From contig DRHS01000156.1 of NCBI GenBank assembly GCA_011053095.1, positions 1 through 56,650 of the forward strand: a stretch of 56,650 bases of DNA. The letters run 5' to 3'. The DNA is from Bacteroides sp. GTDB lineage: Bacteria > Bacteroidota > Bacteroidia > Bacteroidales > SM23-62. The notes under the pieces were generated by a model. It made no database searches. It saw nothing but the letters and a program-made list of their open reading frames with translations, and was not told where the DNA came from. Each line of letters starts with the position of its first letter. The first letter of the stretch is position 1. Position numbers and translations under genes: made by a program. Below are positions 8,950 through 17,695 of the stretch, one piece after another.

Positions 8950-11409
8950 ATGAAAGCAAATATGAATACAAGGCAGATCCGGACAGTAATGTTTGCAGTA
9001 GGAATTGCGATTAGTTTAAATGTTACTGCCCAACTGAAGATTCCTGAGCGGGGATTTGTAAGTTCTGAACCGGGCGAAACATGGGAACAGGGATTGATCT
9101 GCGGCAATGGTACCATCGGAGCAAACATAATGAGTCGTCCACTGGATGAAACCATCATCTTCACCCATGAACGGTTGTTTCTCCCCAGTGGAGCGCCCCT
9201 TATGCCTCCAGACAATGGGTACAGGCTTTTTGAGATCAGGGATTTAATTGACAGGGGACTCTATTCACAGGCCACCCAATTAGCATTCGACTTCTCTACC
9301 CAAAAGAGTTTCATGTATCCGGATCCTTTTGTACCAGCTTTTGACCTCAATATCCGGATGAATACCTCTGAAGAAATTACCGATTACATGCGGTCCGTAG
9401 ATTTCCAGACCGGTGAAACAACGGTACACTGGGCTGATAGAAATGGAGTATACGAACGCCGGATGTTTGTTTCCCGGGCAGATGGAATGGCTGTATTACT
9501 GATCACTGGTCCCGGAAAAGGATCTGTTAATTGCAGCTTGAAACTCAAAACAAGAGAGCCCAGTAATATGTTAATTGAAAAACAGGTAGCAGCCTCTGCC
9601 CGTAAATTTGCCAGCCATGTTACAGATGTGACAGTGTCCGCAGATAAGACGACACTGACCTATCAGAACAGTTATCCCATGGCTTACCCGGGAAGCCTTC
9701 ATGCTCTTGAGGGAATGGCACTTGTGAAACAAATAAATGGCCAGGCAAACACAGACGGAGAAAGCCTTATCATTACCGGAGCAGATGAAGTACTGTTACT
9801 CCTGGATATCAAATTGATATATGATCCGGATCAACCACAACTGGAGAAGACAAAAATGTCTCTTTCTGAAGTATCGGGTAATTATGATGAGCTTCTCAAG
9901 CGTCATGCTAAAATACACGGGGAATTATTCAACCGTATGTCCCTGGATCTCAGGGGAGGTAAGGATCATAAATTGACAACTGAGGAGTTACTGGAAATAA
10001 GCAGTACTGAAAAGTTAAATAACGCCCTGGTCGAAAAAGAATTTGACGCCGGGCGGTATAACATAATCTCTTGTACCGGGGAACTTCCCCCAAACTTGCA
10101 GGGGATTTGGGCCGGGACCTATGTACCGGACTGGGCAAGTGATTTTACCCATAACGGAAACGTGCCCTCTGCCATTGCCAGTATGCTCATGGGCAACATG
10201 CCCGAGCTTATGCTGGCATATACCTCCTATATCGAATCAATTGTCCCTTACCTTGAAATCAATGCCAGGAATATGTTTGGCGCCAGGGGTATAGTACTTC
10301 CCTCCCGTTCAACAACCAATGGTTTCAACAATGCCCTGGCCCCCAGGTTTGCAGGTGGTTTCTGGGTAGGAGGTGCAGCCTGGGCCGCTCATTTCTTTTA
10401 TGATTATTATCTCTACACTGGAGATCGAGAATTTCTTATTGATCATGCTTTGCCCTTTATGGAAAAAGCGGCCCTGTTCTTTGAGGATTACCTGTACGAA
10501 GGTCCGGATGGAAAATATATTTTCTCTCCCACCCAATCACCTGAAAACACCCCGGGCAATACAAAATCACAGGGCAGTTTTAATGCTACCATGGATGTAG
10601 CCGCAGCCAAGGAACTGTTGGGCAATCTCATCTCTGTTTCGACAGAACTTGGGATGAACCAGCAAAAGTTACCCGTCTGGGAAGGCATGCTGGAGAAAAT
10701 GCCTGAGTATATGATCAACCAGGAGGGTGCAATCAAGGAATGGATAACCCCGAAACTTGAGGATAATCTTGGCCACCGGCATTCCTCTCAGCTCTATCCA
10801 TTATACGACGGAATACCGGGGGAGATCGCAAATGATCCTGAACTCCAGGCTGCCTTCAGAAAAATCATCGAAATCAAACTCGACCGGCATTGGAATCCGG
10901 ATAAATCAGGATTCATGTCATTTGGATTGGTGCAATTGGGACAGGCAGCAGCGAGCCTGGGTGAAAATGAACTTGCCTACAGGTGCCTGGTCCAGCTGGC
11001 CAACCGTTATTGGCTGAATAACCTGGCATCCATGCACAATCACAAACGGCTTTTTAACATGGATATCAGCGGGGGAATGCCTGCGGTGCTTATTAAAATG
11101 CTGGCTGCTTCAGAACCTGGAAAGATCACACTGCTTCCAGCCTTGCCTGCTGCATGGCCCGAAGGAGCTATTGAAGGCGTATTGTGTCGTGGACAGATTG
11201 AAATCAAACACCTTGAATGGGATGGACAGGGTATAAAGGTCACGCTGCATTCAAAGAGGGATCAACAGATCCTTCTGGAAATCCCTGATGAGATCAAAAA
11301 GATTACCCTGAAAAAGGGCAAAGCCAAAGTAGGGGATTCGGGTTTCATGAACAGCCGCTTGTTGTCACTACCTGCCATGCAGGACATTTCGTTGAAAATA
11401 ACATTATAA
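8950..11409 (+). CDS. Divergent GH95-like glycoside hydrolase, exported
   Basis: An 819-residue protein with a signal peptide (to about TAQ at residue 27) and the GH95 plan: N-terminal beta domain, (alpha/alpha)6 barrel, C-terminal beta domain. It is distant from the canonical member at 24742. The usual TNINLQMNYW is replaced by FTHNGNVPSAI, yet the N-x-N pair is kept as Asn402/Asn404. The general-acid Glu is Glu597 in IKEW, and the base Asp is Asp705 in FNMDISGG, where canonical enzymes read QIDGNFGG. NLQGIW, SPTQSPENTPG, LGHRHSSQLYPLY and ITLLPALPAAWPEG confirm the relationship. Kept catalytic positions with a rebuilt surrounding pocket suggest an active enzyme with a shifted substrate, for example a sulfated or branched fucoside or alpha-L-galactoside. 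An alternative start is the ATG at 8962. The product of the next gene starts 3 bases after its stop. Confidence 0.82.
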   Translation: MKANMNTRQIRTVMFAVGIAISLNVTAQLKIPERGFVSSEPGETWEQGLICGNGTIGANIMSRPLDETIIFTHERLFLPSGAPLMPPDNGYRLFEIRDLIDRGLYSQATQLAFDFSTQKSFMYPDPFVPAFDLNIRMNTSEEITDYMRSVDFQTGETTVHWADRNGVYERRMFVSRADGMAVLLITGPGKGSVNCSLKLKTREPSNMLIEKQVAASARKFASHVTDVTVSADKTTLTYQNSYPMAYPGSLHALEGMALVKQINGQANTDGESLIITGADEVLLLLDIKLIYDPDQPQLEKTKMSLSEVSGNYDELLKRHAKIHGELFNRMSLDLRGGKDHKLTTEELLEISSTEKLNNALVEKEFDAGRYNIISCTGELPPNLQGIWAGTYVPDWASDFTHNGNVPSAIASMLMGNMPELMLAYTSYIESIVPYLEINARNMFGARGIVLPSRSTTNGFNNALAPRFAGGFWVGGAAWAAHFFYDYYLYTGDREFLIDHALPFMEKAALFFEDYLYEGPDGKYIFSPTQSPENTPGNTKSQGSFNATMDVAAAKELLGNLISVSTELGMNQQKLPVWEGMLEKMPEYMINQEGAIKEWITPKLEDNLGHRHSSQLYPLYDGIPGEIANDPELQAAFRKIIEIKLDRHWNPDKSGFMSFGLVQLGQAAASLGENELAYRCLVQLANRYWLNNLASMHNHKRLFNMDISGGMPAVLIKMLAASEPGKITLLPALPAAWPEGAIEGVLCRGQIEIKHLEWDGQGIKVTLHSKRDQQILLEIPDEIKKITLKKGKAKVGDSGFMNSRLLSLPAMQDISLKITL

Positions 11410-11412
11410 AAA

Positions 11413-13047
11413 ATGAAAAAATCATTTTTATTCTTCTCTATTGTGGCAATCCTTTTGGGGGCTTGCCAAAGAACGAATTTGGCCCAGGATATCTCTAAAG
11501 AAAATGAACCGGGTTTTGTTGGATCGGGTACCAAGGGACTTCATGGGTATATCTGGTATAATGCCCCCCGGCCACCTGCCGGATTCGGGGCGGGAGTTGG
11601 TTTTTACTCGGCTGTATGGCCGCTGATTGATAAGCCTCTTGCAAATTTTCAGATCGGTCTGCCAAGTACCTGGATAAGTCCCGATAATTCAGATAACAAG
11701 GATACACCCCTCTGTCCGGTAGGCACCTATGCAAGGGACAATTGGGATGAGAGAGGGCCTACCTATGGAAGTGTTTTCCAGACTGTTGAAGGGGGACTGG
11801 GCTATTGGGCCGGGAACAGGTTCCGTTACGGGCCTCCCAAATTCAGTATGAATGCCACCTCCAGCTGTTATGATTTTGAAATTGCTTCTCCGGGCTGGTC
11901 TTTTTTCTATAGTAAGACAGCCCTGCCCGATGATAAAATGGGAATTGCCCAACTCAGCAACAGGGTACTGGTTCCGCCGGATGGACTTACATTTCAGGGG
12001 GATCCCAAGGGTCTCTTTATGGGTTATACTTGGATGGCTTTGCCTTTTACGGATGCCAGGGAAGGTCCACCGCCCACGGGGGATCAAAGTTGGACATTGT
12101 TCCTGAATGCATTCAATTTTAAGGGTCCCCTTGCCTATTATATACCGGAGACCTGGAGCAAAATTTCGAAGAATTATGAGTTTGATTATGGCAGGGGATT
12201 GGATGCACGGTCGGGAGTGACGGGAGGAGGAGCGATGGAAATCAACACGGTTCCACATTTTGAGGGAAAGGATGCCGAGGGTGTGACCTGGGTTAAAATC
12301 CCCCGCCTGCAATTTCCTGTAGACGAGCAGGGAAGAACCATCCTGGTGCAGGATGTGGTATATTACTCAAAGCAGGCTCTTTATGATCCATTTAAGGCCT
12401 GGAGGGATGGGGGTAAAGCCTGTACCGGGGCCTTTGATGAAACTGGCAGCATGAAACCTGAATTAAATACAGGTGAGGTCAGATATGACCAGGGCGGAAT
12501 TGAACTCAGTGGAATAGACAATATCCTGAAAACAGCGATTTTCTCCTCAAATGTTTTCGGCTTACAGTGGGAAGACAGCCCGCTGAGTCCGAAGGGCCAA
12601 TTCCCCCAATATTTTAAAGAGCAGGGAAATGTGCGGATAGCTGTATCTGCATCGGAAGTTCCCGATGAGACCCAGATAAAGTCTAAAGAGTTCGCCCTTG
12701 CCGGCAATGCAGAACCATATACTTCTCCTGATACAGGAGCATGGACGAATCCAGGACCGGCACTCGGGCCATTCAAGGTAAGCCTTGTAGATGGATCGGA
12801 GGTTACCTATTACTGGTACCGTTTTGTTGACCAGCCTTCCTTCCAGCAATTTGACTGGAGCGATGAGGAGAAAGCCAAACTTCAATCTTTTGTAGAGAAA
12901 ATTCATGCAAGCTGGTCAATCGACAGGGATTATATGCCTCCACCTGCGATTGGTGAACTGGTCACACTGGATCCGGCCCTAATCCTGACACCTCCCCCTG
13001 GATTCGAAACAGGTTATGTGCCCATTGTTACAGGCCAGGAAAAATAG
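11413..13047 (+). CDS. Lipoprotein of unknown function
   Basis: A 544-residue protein with a clear lipoprotein signal (lipobox LLGAC, Cys18) and no family I recognise. It is rich in Gly, Pro and aromatic residues, with segments such as GYIWYNAPRPPAGFG, YWAGNRFRYGPPKFSM, SGVTGGGAMEINTVP and WVKIPRLQFPVDE, which suggest a beta-rich extracellular protein. Near the end it reads DEEKAKLQSFVEKIHASW, a short predicted helix. It starts 3 bases after the GH95-like gene and so lies in the same operon. It may be a surface glycan-binding protein, an enzyme of an undescribed family or a structural lipoprotein. Sequence alone does not decide between these. Confidence 0.75.
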   Translation: MKKSFLFFSIVAILLGACQRTNLAQDISKENEPGFVGSGTKGLHGYIWYNAPRPPAGFGAGVGFYSAVWPLIDKPLANFQIGLPSTWISPDNSDNKDTPLCPVGTYARDNWDERGPTYGSVFQTVEGGLGYWAGNRFRYGPPKFSMNATSSCYDFEIASPGWSFFYSKTALPDDKMGIAQLSNRVLVPPDGLTFQGDPKGLFMGYTWMALPFTDAREGPPPTGDQSWTLFLNAFNFKGPLAYYIPETWSKISKNYEFDYGRGLDARSGVTGGGAMEINTVPHFEGKDAEGVTWVKIPRLQFPVDEQGRTILVQDVVYYSKQALYDPFKAWRDGGKACTGAFDETGSMKPELNTGEVRYDQGGIELSGIDNILKTAIFSSNVFGLQWEDSPLSPKGQFPQYFKEQGNVRIAVSASEVPDETQIKSKEFALAGNAEPYTSPDTGAWTNPGPALGPFKVSLVDGSEVTYYWYRFVDQPSFQQFDWSDEEKAKLQSFVEKIHASWSIDRDYMPPPAIGELVTLDPALILTPPPGFETGYVPIVTGQEK

Positions 13048-13078
13048 TTCTTCTAATTGATAATGAACATTAACAAAC

Positions 13079-13318
13079 ATGAATAACAGGATCCTGAGAA
13101 TCCTCGGATTATTTATTTCTGTAAATCTCACCATTGGTCTGGCATTTGTATCTGCCCAGGTCTTAACTGTCGGTGAGCATCCGGTAGAGTTACGATTGGC
13201 AGCGGTTAGCAACAATATGGCTCCTGCCTTCCGGTTCCTACTTAATTGGCACCAGTGGTTAGGCAATGTTCGCAAAGAGTTTACATACGAAGGCAAAGCA
13301 ATAGAGCTGAAATTTTAA
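13079..13318 (+). pseudogene. Small exported ORF, probable relic of a larger secreted enzyme
   Basis: A 79-codon frame with a convincing signal peptide (MNNRILRILG... to VSAQ) followed by VLTVGEHPVELRLAAVSNN. That opening resembles the N-terminal strand of large secreted sugar hydrolases of the GH31 type. After a poorly conserved middle it ends in VRKEFTYEGKAIELKF, which looks like the last beta strand of such a protein. The simplest reading is that an internal deletion joined the first and last codons of a gene several hundred residues long. It could instead be a genuine small secreted protein. It lies 31 bases after the lipoprotein gene, and an inverted repeat covers its stop codon. Confidence 0.35.
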
Positions 13319-13336
13319 TGCAATGCATGTTGCATT
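13317..13336 (+). terminator. Inverted repeat overlapping a stop codon, possible weak terminator
   Basis: AATGCAA (13317-13323) pairs with TTGCATT (13330-13336) across a 6-base loop. The stem starts within the stop codon of the small relic ORF. No run of T follows, only aaagacc, so it is a weak candidate for intrinsic termination and may instead be a processing or binding site. Confidence 0.25.
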
Positions 13337-13433
13337 AAAGACCGGAAGTTTGGGTAACTGCCTGCTCATTACCTTTTATGAAAAAAGAACTGGTATTGCC
13401 CGTTAAATGTTAAACCTGAATAATATCAATAAA

Positions 13434-16091
13434 ATGATAAACAAATTCGTAAATCATATTTATAAAGCCGGAACCCTTTTCCTGGCACTTATGATTATCC
13501 CGGTATTTTTCTGTATTGGACAGGCAAATCAGACATCCTTGCTGAAATCATGGGACCAGTATAAAGTCCGGAAAAATGAAACCCGTTTCGGGGGATTAAC
13601 CTGGCGGACCGTAGGACCCTCATTCAATGGTGGTAGGGTCGAATCAGTTTCTAGTCCACCCGGTCAACCTGGAACCATATATGCAGGTTACGGTTCAGGG
13701 AATCTCTGGAAAACTACCGATCATGGCTTGCACTGGGATCCTGTCTTTGATGACCAGGCGGCTTATGGCATCGGGGATGTCGAGGTGGCTCCATCTGACG
13801 GGGAAGTAGTTTGGCTCGGTACAGGAGAGAACCTGAGGGCAACAAGGGGATTCACCATTCCCGGAACAGGTGTGTTTCGATCTGGTGACGGGGGAAAAAC
13901 ATGGGTCCACAAAGGATTATCCGACACCTACCACATTGCCCGTATCCTTGTGGATAATGAAGATCCCGGAAAGGTATACGTGGCCGCTCTGGGTCATTTT
14001 TGGACCAGGAACGAGGAAAGAGGGCTTTTCAGGACAATTGACAGTGGCAAAAATTGGAAAAAGATCCTTTATATTTCAGACAGCACAGGGATCAGTGATG
14101 TAGTAATTCACCCGGAAAACAAAGATATAATTTTCGCTGCCTCATGGGATTGTACCGGAAAAGTTGCCGGTGAAGAAACGGGTATATTCAGAAGCATCGA
14201 CGGTGGTATTAAATGGACACGATTATCGGGGGGATTTCCGGCAGGAAAAGATATCAGCCGGATAGGGTTGGCCATCTCCTCCGGCCCTCCCTATAAACTA
14301 TATGCCCTCGTTGACAACCGGAGCAAACCCGATACCGTGGAGGAGGGGGTGATCGGGGCTGAATTATACAGGTCTGAAAACATGGGAGATAGCTGGATCA
14401 AAACACATGAAGATGATCTTCCAATCTATGCCGGTTTTGGATGGGCTTTCGGGGATCTTCGCGTTTCTCCTGACAATTCAAACGAGGTCTACCTGCTTGG
14501 TGTAAAGATGGTTCATTCTACAGATGCCGGGAAAACCTTCGATTACATCTGGGATCCGGTTGATCACCTTTTTCCCAATGCCGGAGTTTATTTGCATCTT
14601 GACCAGCATGATCTCTGGATAGACCCGGATGATCCCAACCATCTTATTCTGGGGAACGACGGAGGAGTATTTGTCTCCTATAACCGTGGCAGAACCTGGC
14701 TCCATTATAACAATATGCCGGTCGGTGAGTTCTATTGCATTTCCGCCGATTCCCTTAACCCCTACAATGTATATGGCGGGACCCAGGATAATTCCTCTGT
14801 ATTTGGCCCTGTTAACCTTTCCCTGGATGACGGATACGCCGATAACTGGGAATATGTATGGGTAGATCCCTGGTCCGGCGGAGACGGGTTTGTCACCCTG
14901 GCTGATCCGCTTGATCCGAATATAAAATATTACGAAGCCCAGATGGGAGCTATTCAACGTAAAAATATGTCAACCGGAGAAAATGTTTCGATCAGACCTT
15001 CGCTTGAAGAGGAGGATGAAAAGATCAGGTATGAGTGGCAGACACCCTATTTTATTTCCCACCATAATCCTTTAACCCTTTATTTCGGGGGAAGTAAAAT
15101 ATTTAAAAGCCTTAACCGGGGGGATGACTGGAACTGTATAAGCCCTGACCTTACAGAGTCTACCAATACCGACCGAAAGAGCAGGGGGGTGACAGAACTC
15201 TCTGAATCTGTCATAAAACCAGGCTTATTGTATGCCGGGACCAATCTTGGCATGGTATGGATAACGCAAAACGACGGGGTTACCTGGCGCGAGCGATCGG
15301 GCAATTTGCCGCATTGTTATGTCAAAGACATAGAACCTTCATCACATGAAGATTCGTTAGTATATATAGTACTCTCGGGAATAGAAAAGGATGATTTCAC
15401 ATCCTATGTATTTGTATCTGAAAATTATGGAATGGACTGGAAAAGCATTTCTTCAGGACTGCCGGACGAGCCTGTGAATACTCTCCTGGAGGACCCGGGA
15501 AACCCAGATATACTCTATGCCGGGACTTTCCGTTCCGTCTACGTGTCGGTTGATCGTGGAAAACACTGGGAGATGCTGGGGACAGGAATGCCTGCCTGTT
15601 TTGTGCAGGATCTGATCATCCAGCCTCAGGCCGGAGAACTCATAGCTGCTACCCACGGGAGGAGTATTTTTGTGATGGATATCCGGGGCATCCGGCAGTA
15701 TTTTGACAGTACATCGGTAGAAGATAAAAATGCCTTCTTTGATATTCCCATGGCAAAATTGCCCGGTTCCAAGGACTACAGAAGTGATTGGGATTTGCGA
15801 AGCCGCATAAATGCAAAATTTACATTCTATCTGATAAAAGATCAACCGGTTGAACTGACCGTTACTGATCCCGGCGGGGAATCCGTATTTCATAAAAAAT
15901 GGAAAGGGAATACGGGGTTTAATGAATTGGATTGGGACCTGGTAAAGGAGGTTAAAAAAGGAAAATCTGTCTACGCCCTGCCGGATATCACCTTTACCGA
16001 TTCTGGAGATTATAAGGTTGTATTGTCAGGAAAAGGATTCAGCCTGGAGCAGAACCTGATGATTACGGAAGCTGGTAATTATGATAAATAA
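13434..16091 (+). CDS. Exported Asp-box (BNR/sortilin-like) beta-propeller protein
   Basis: About 885 residues with a signal peptide (KAGTLFLALMIIPVFFCIGQA) and many Asp-box repeats of the S-x-D-x-G-x-x-W type: FRSGDGGKTW, FRTIDSGKNW, FRSIDGGIKW, YRSENMGDSW, VSYNRGRTW, VSENYGMDW and VSVDRGKHW. These mark a multi-bladed propeller of the sortilin/VPS10 or sialidase fold. GIGDVEVAPSD, LGNDGG and HGRSIFVMDI are typical of large Bacteroidota members annotated as VPS10- or BNR-repeat proteins. A C-terminal beta domain follows near residue 750. No sialidase Arg triad or FRIP motif was identified, so an enzymatic role is not claimed. An ATG at 13407 would add 9 residues; the ATG at 13434 gives the better signal peptide. 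The 3' end overlaps the next gene by 11 bases. A paralog lies on the minus strand at 20397. Confidence 0.82.
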   Translation: MINKFVNHIYKAGTLFLALMIIPVFFCIGQANQTSLLKSWDQYKVRKNETRFGGLTWRTVGPSFNGGRVESVSSPPGQPGTIYAGYGSGNLWKTTDHGLHWDPVFDDQAAYGIGDVEVAPSDGEVVWLGTGENLRATRGFTIPGTGVFRSGDGGKTWVHKGLSDTYHIARILVDNEDPGKVYVAALGHFWTRNEERGLFRTIDSGKNWKKILYISDSTGISDVVIHPENKDIIFAASWDCTGKVAGEETGIFRSIDGGIKWTRLSGGFPAGKDISRIGLAISSGPPYKLYALVDNRSKPDTVEEGVIGAELYRSENMGDSWIKTHEDDLPIYAGFGWAFGDLRVSPDNSNEVYLLGVKMVHSTDAGKTFDYIWDPVDHLFPNAGVYLHLDQHDLWIDPDDPNHLILGNDGGVFVSYNRGRTWLHYNNMPVGEFYCISADSLNPYNVYGGTQDNSSVFGPVNLSLDDGYADNWEYVWVDPWSGGDGFVTLADPLDPNIKYYEAQMGAIQRKNMSTGENVSIRPSLEEEDEKIRYEWQTPYFISHHNPLTLYFGGSKIFKSLNRGDDWNCISPDLTESTNTDRKSRGVTELSESVIKPGLLYAGTNLGMVWITQNDGVTWRERSGNLPHCYVKDIEPSSHEDSLVYIVLSGIEKDDFTSYVFVSENYGMDWKSISSGLPDEPVNTLLEDPGNPDILYAGTFRSVYVSVDRGKHWEMLGTGMPACFVQDLIIQPQAGELIAATHGRSIFVMDIRGIRQYFDSTSVEDKNAFFDIPMAKLPGSKDYRSDWDLRSRINAKFTFYLIKDQPVELTVTDPGGESVFHKKWKGNTGFNELDWDLVKEVKKGKSVYALPDITFTDSGDYKVVLSGKGFSLEQNLMITEAGNYDK

Positions 16092-17661
16092 GATATTAAT
16101 AATAATGCTCCTGGCCGGTTTAACTGCCTGCACTGATTCTCTGGGAAGGAAGGCCCAAAAGGGCACTCACCTGAACGTGCCTGTACTGGATCCGGATTCC
16201 TTTAAAAAATACATTGATAATTTTAACAATACTGATGAGGAGTTGTATGCGCAATATTACCCAAATGATATAGCCTGGGATTTCCTCAAAAACAACATTC
16301 CGTTTTTTGATTGCCCGGACAAGGAGCTGGAGCGGATCTATTATTTCAGGTGGTGGACATACCGAAAGCATATTAAGCTGACTCCGGATGGATTTATCAT
16401 CACGGAATTCTTGCCGGATGTAAGCTGGTCCGGGAAACATAATTCTATCTCTTGTCCGGGTGCACATCATTTCTATGAGGGCCGCTGGCTTCATAATCCA
16501 CGGTACCTGGACGATTATGCAGTCTTCTGGTTCAGAAAGGGTGGAAGTCCACGGAGCTATAGCTTCTGGGCTGCAGATGCCATCTTCAACTGTTCGATGG
16601 TAAAAGGGAATATGGATATGGCGGGTGAGCTTCTTCCAGATCTGGTAAATAATTATTATGAATGGGAGAAGAAAAGGCTGGAACCCGACGGACTCTTCTG
16701 GCAGATAGATGACCGGGATGGGATGGAAGTATCGGTTGGGGGAAGTGGAAAACGGGCTACCATTAACAGTTACATGTATGGTGATGCGAAAGCCATCTCG
16801 GAAATAGCCCTTTTAAATGGCCAACCGGATATCGTGGAAACATTCTCCGCAAAGGGATCTCATTTAAAGCAACTTGTTCTGGATAAATTATGGGATGAGG
16901 AAGCTGGATTCTTTAAAACACTTTCAAGGGATACAAATGAATTGACCGACGTCAGGGAACTTCACGGCTATACCCCTTGGTACTTCAATCTTCCGGAAAA
17001 GGACGCGGGCTATGAAACAGCCTGGGAACATATCATGGATAAAAGTGGTTTCTATGCACCTTATGGTCTAACATCGGCTGAGCAGAAGCATCCGGGATTC
17101 AAAATATCCTACCAGGGACATGCATGCCAGTGGAACGGTCCCAGCTGGCCATTTGCTACTTCCGTCACACTGACCGCGATGGCCAATCTCCTCAATAATT
17201 ATGAGCAGGATATAGTCAGTAAAGGTGATTATTTTGAACAATTGAGGATATATGCCGGGAGCCATAAACTGAAGAAGGATAATGGAGAACTGGTTCCCTG
17301 GATAGATGAGAACCTGGATCCCTATACAGGGGAATGGTTATCAAGAAAAATGTTAATGCCGGCAAGTAAAGAAAGGGGGAAGGATTACAATCATTCCACT
17401 TTCAACGACCTGATTATTACGGGATTAGTAGGGTTACGGCCCAGAATGGATGAAATTATCGAGATCAATCCCCTCGTCCCCGGGGATACCTGGGATTGGT
17501 TCTGCCTGGATAATATAAAATACCATGACCACATCATAACCATAGTATGGGACAGAAATGGTAGCAGATATAACCTTGGTAAGGGCCTTATGATCCTTTC
17601 CAATGGTAAATTAATAGCAAAAACAAGGCATCTTGATAAACTAAAGGGAACACTGAACTAA
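16081..17661 (+). CDS. MGH1-like (alpha/alpha)6-barrel glycosidase lipoprotein
   Basis: A 526-residue lipoprotein (lipobox GLTAC, Cys17) resembling the mannosylglycerate-hydrolase-like and GH63-type (alpha/alpha)6 barrel family. Supporting segments are YYFRWWTYRKHI near residue 83, LEPDGLFWQIDDRDGMEVSVGG, TINSYMYGDAKAI, ELHGYTPWYF, and QWNGPSWPFATSVTLTAMANLL near residue 352, where the GPSWP block is typical of the fold. The Asp pair in QIDDRDG and Glu residues in the C-terminal helices are candidate catalytic groups, but I cannot assign them. It likely acts as an exo-glycosidase at the outer membrane or in the periplasm. Its start lies inside the end of the preceding propeller gene (11-base overlap), so the two are translationally linked. 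The substrate is unknown. Confidence 0.75.
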   Translation: MINKILIIMLLAGLTACTDSLGRKAQKGTHLNVPVLDPDSFKKYIDNFNNTDEELYAQYYPNDIAWDFLKNNIPFFDCPDKELERIYYFRWWTYRKHIKLTPDGFIITEFLPDVSWSGKHNSISCPGAHHFYEGRWLHNPRYLDDYAVFWFRKGGSPRSYSFWAADAIFNCSMVKGNMDMAGELLPDLVNNYYEWEKKRLEPDGLFWQIDDRDGMEVSVGGSGKRATINSYMYGDAKAISEIALLNGQPDIVETFSAKGSHLKQLVLDKLWDEEAGFFKTLSRDTNELTDVRELHGYTPWYFNLPEKDAGYETAWEHIMDKSGFYAPYGLTSAEQKHPGFKISYQGHACQWNGPSWPFATSVTLTAMANLLNNYEQDIVSKGDYFEQLRIYAGSHKLKKDNGELVPWIDENLDPYTGEWLSRKMLMPASKERGKDYNHSTFNDLIITGLVGLRPRMDEIIEINPLVPGDTWDWFCLDNIKYHDHIITIVWDRNGSRYNLGKGLMILSNGKLIAKTRHLDKLKGTLN

Positions 17662-17695
17662 ATAGTAATGAACTAAATAATAGATCAAATCTACC

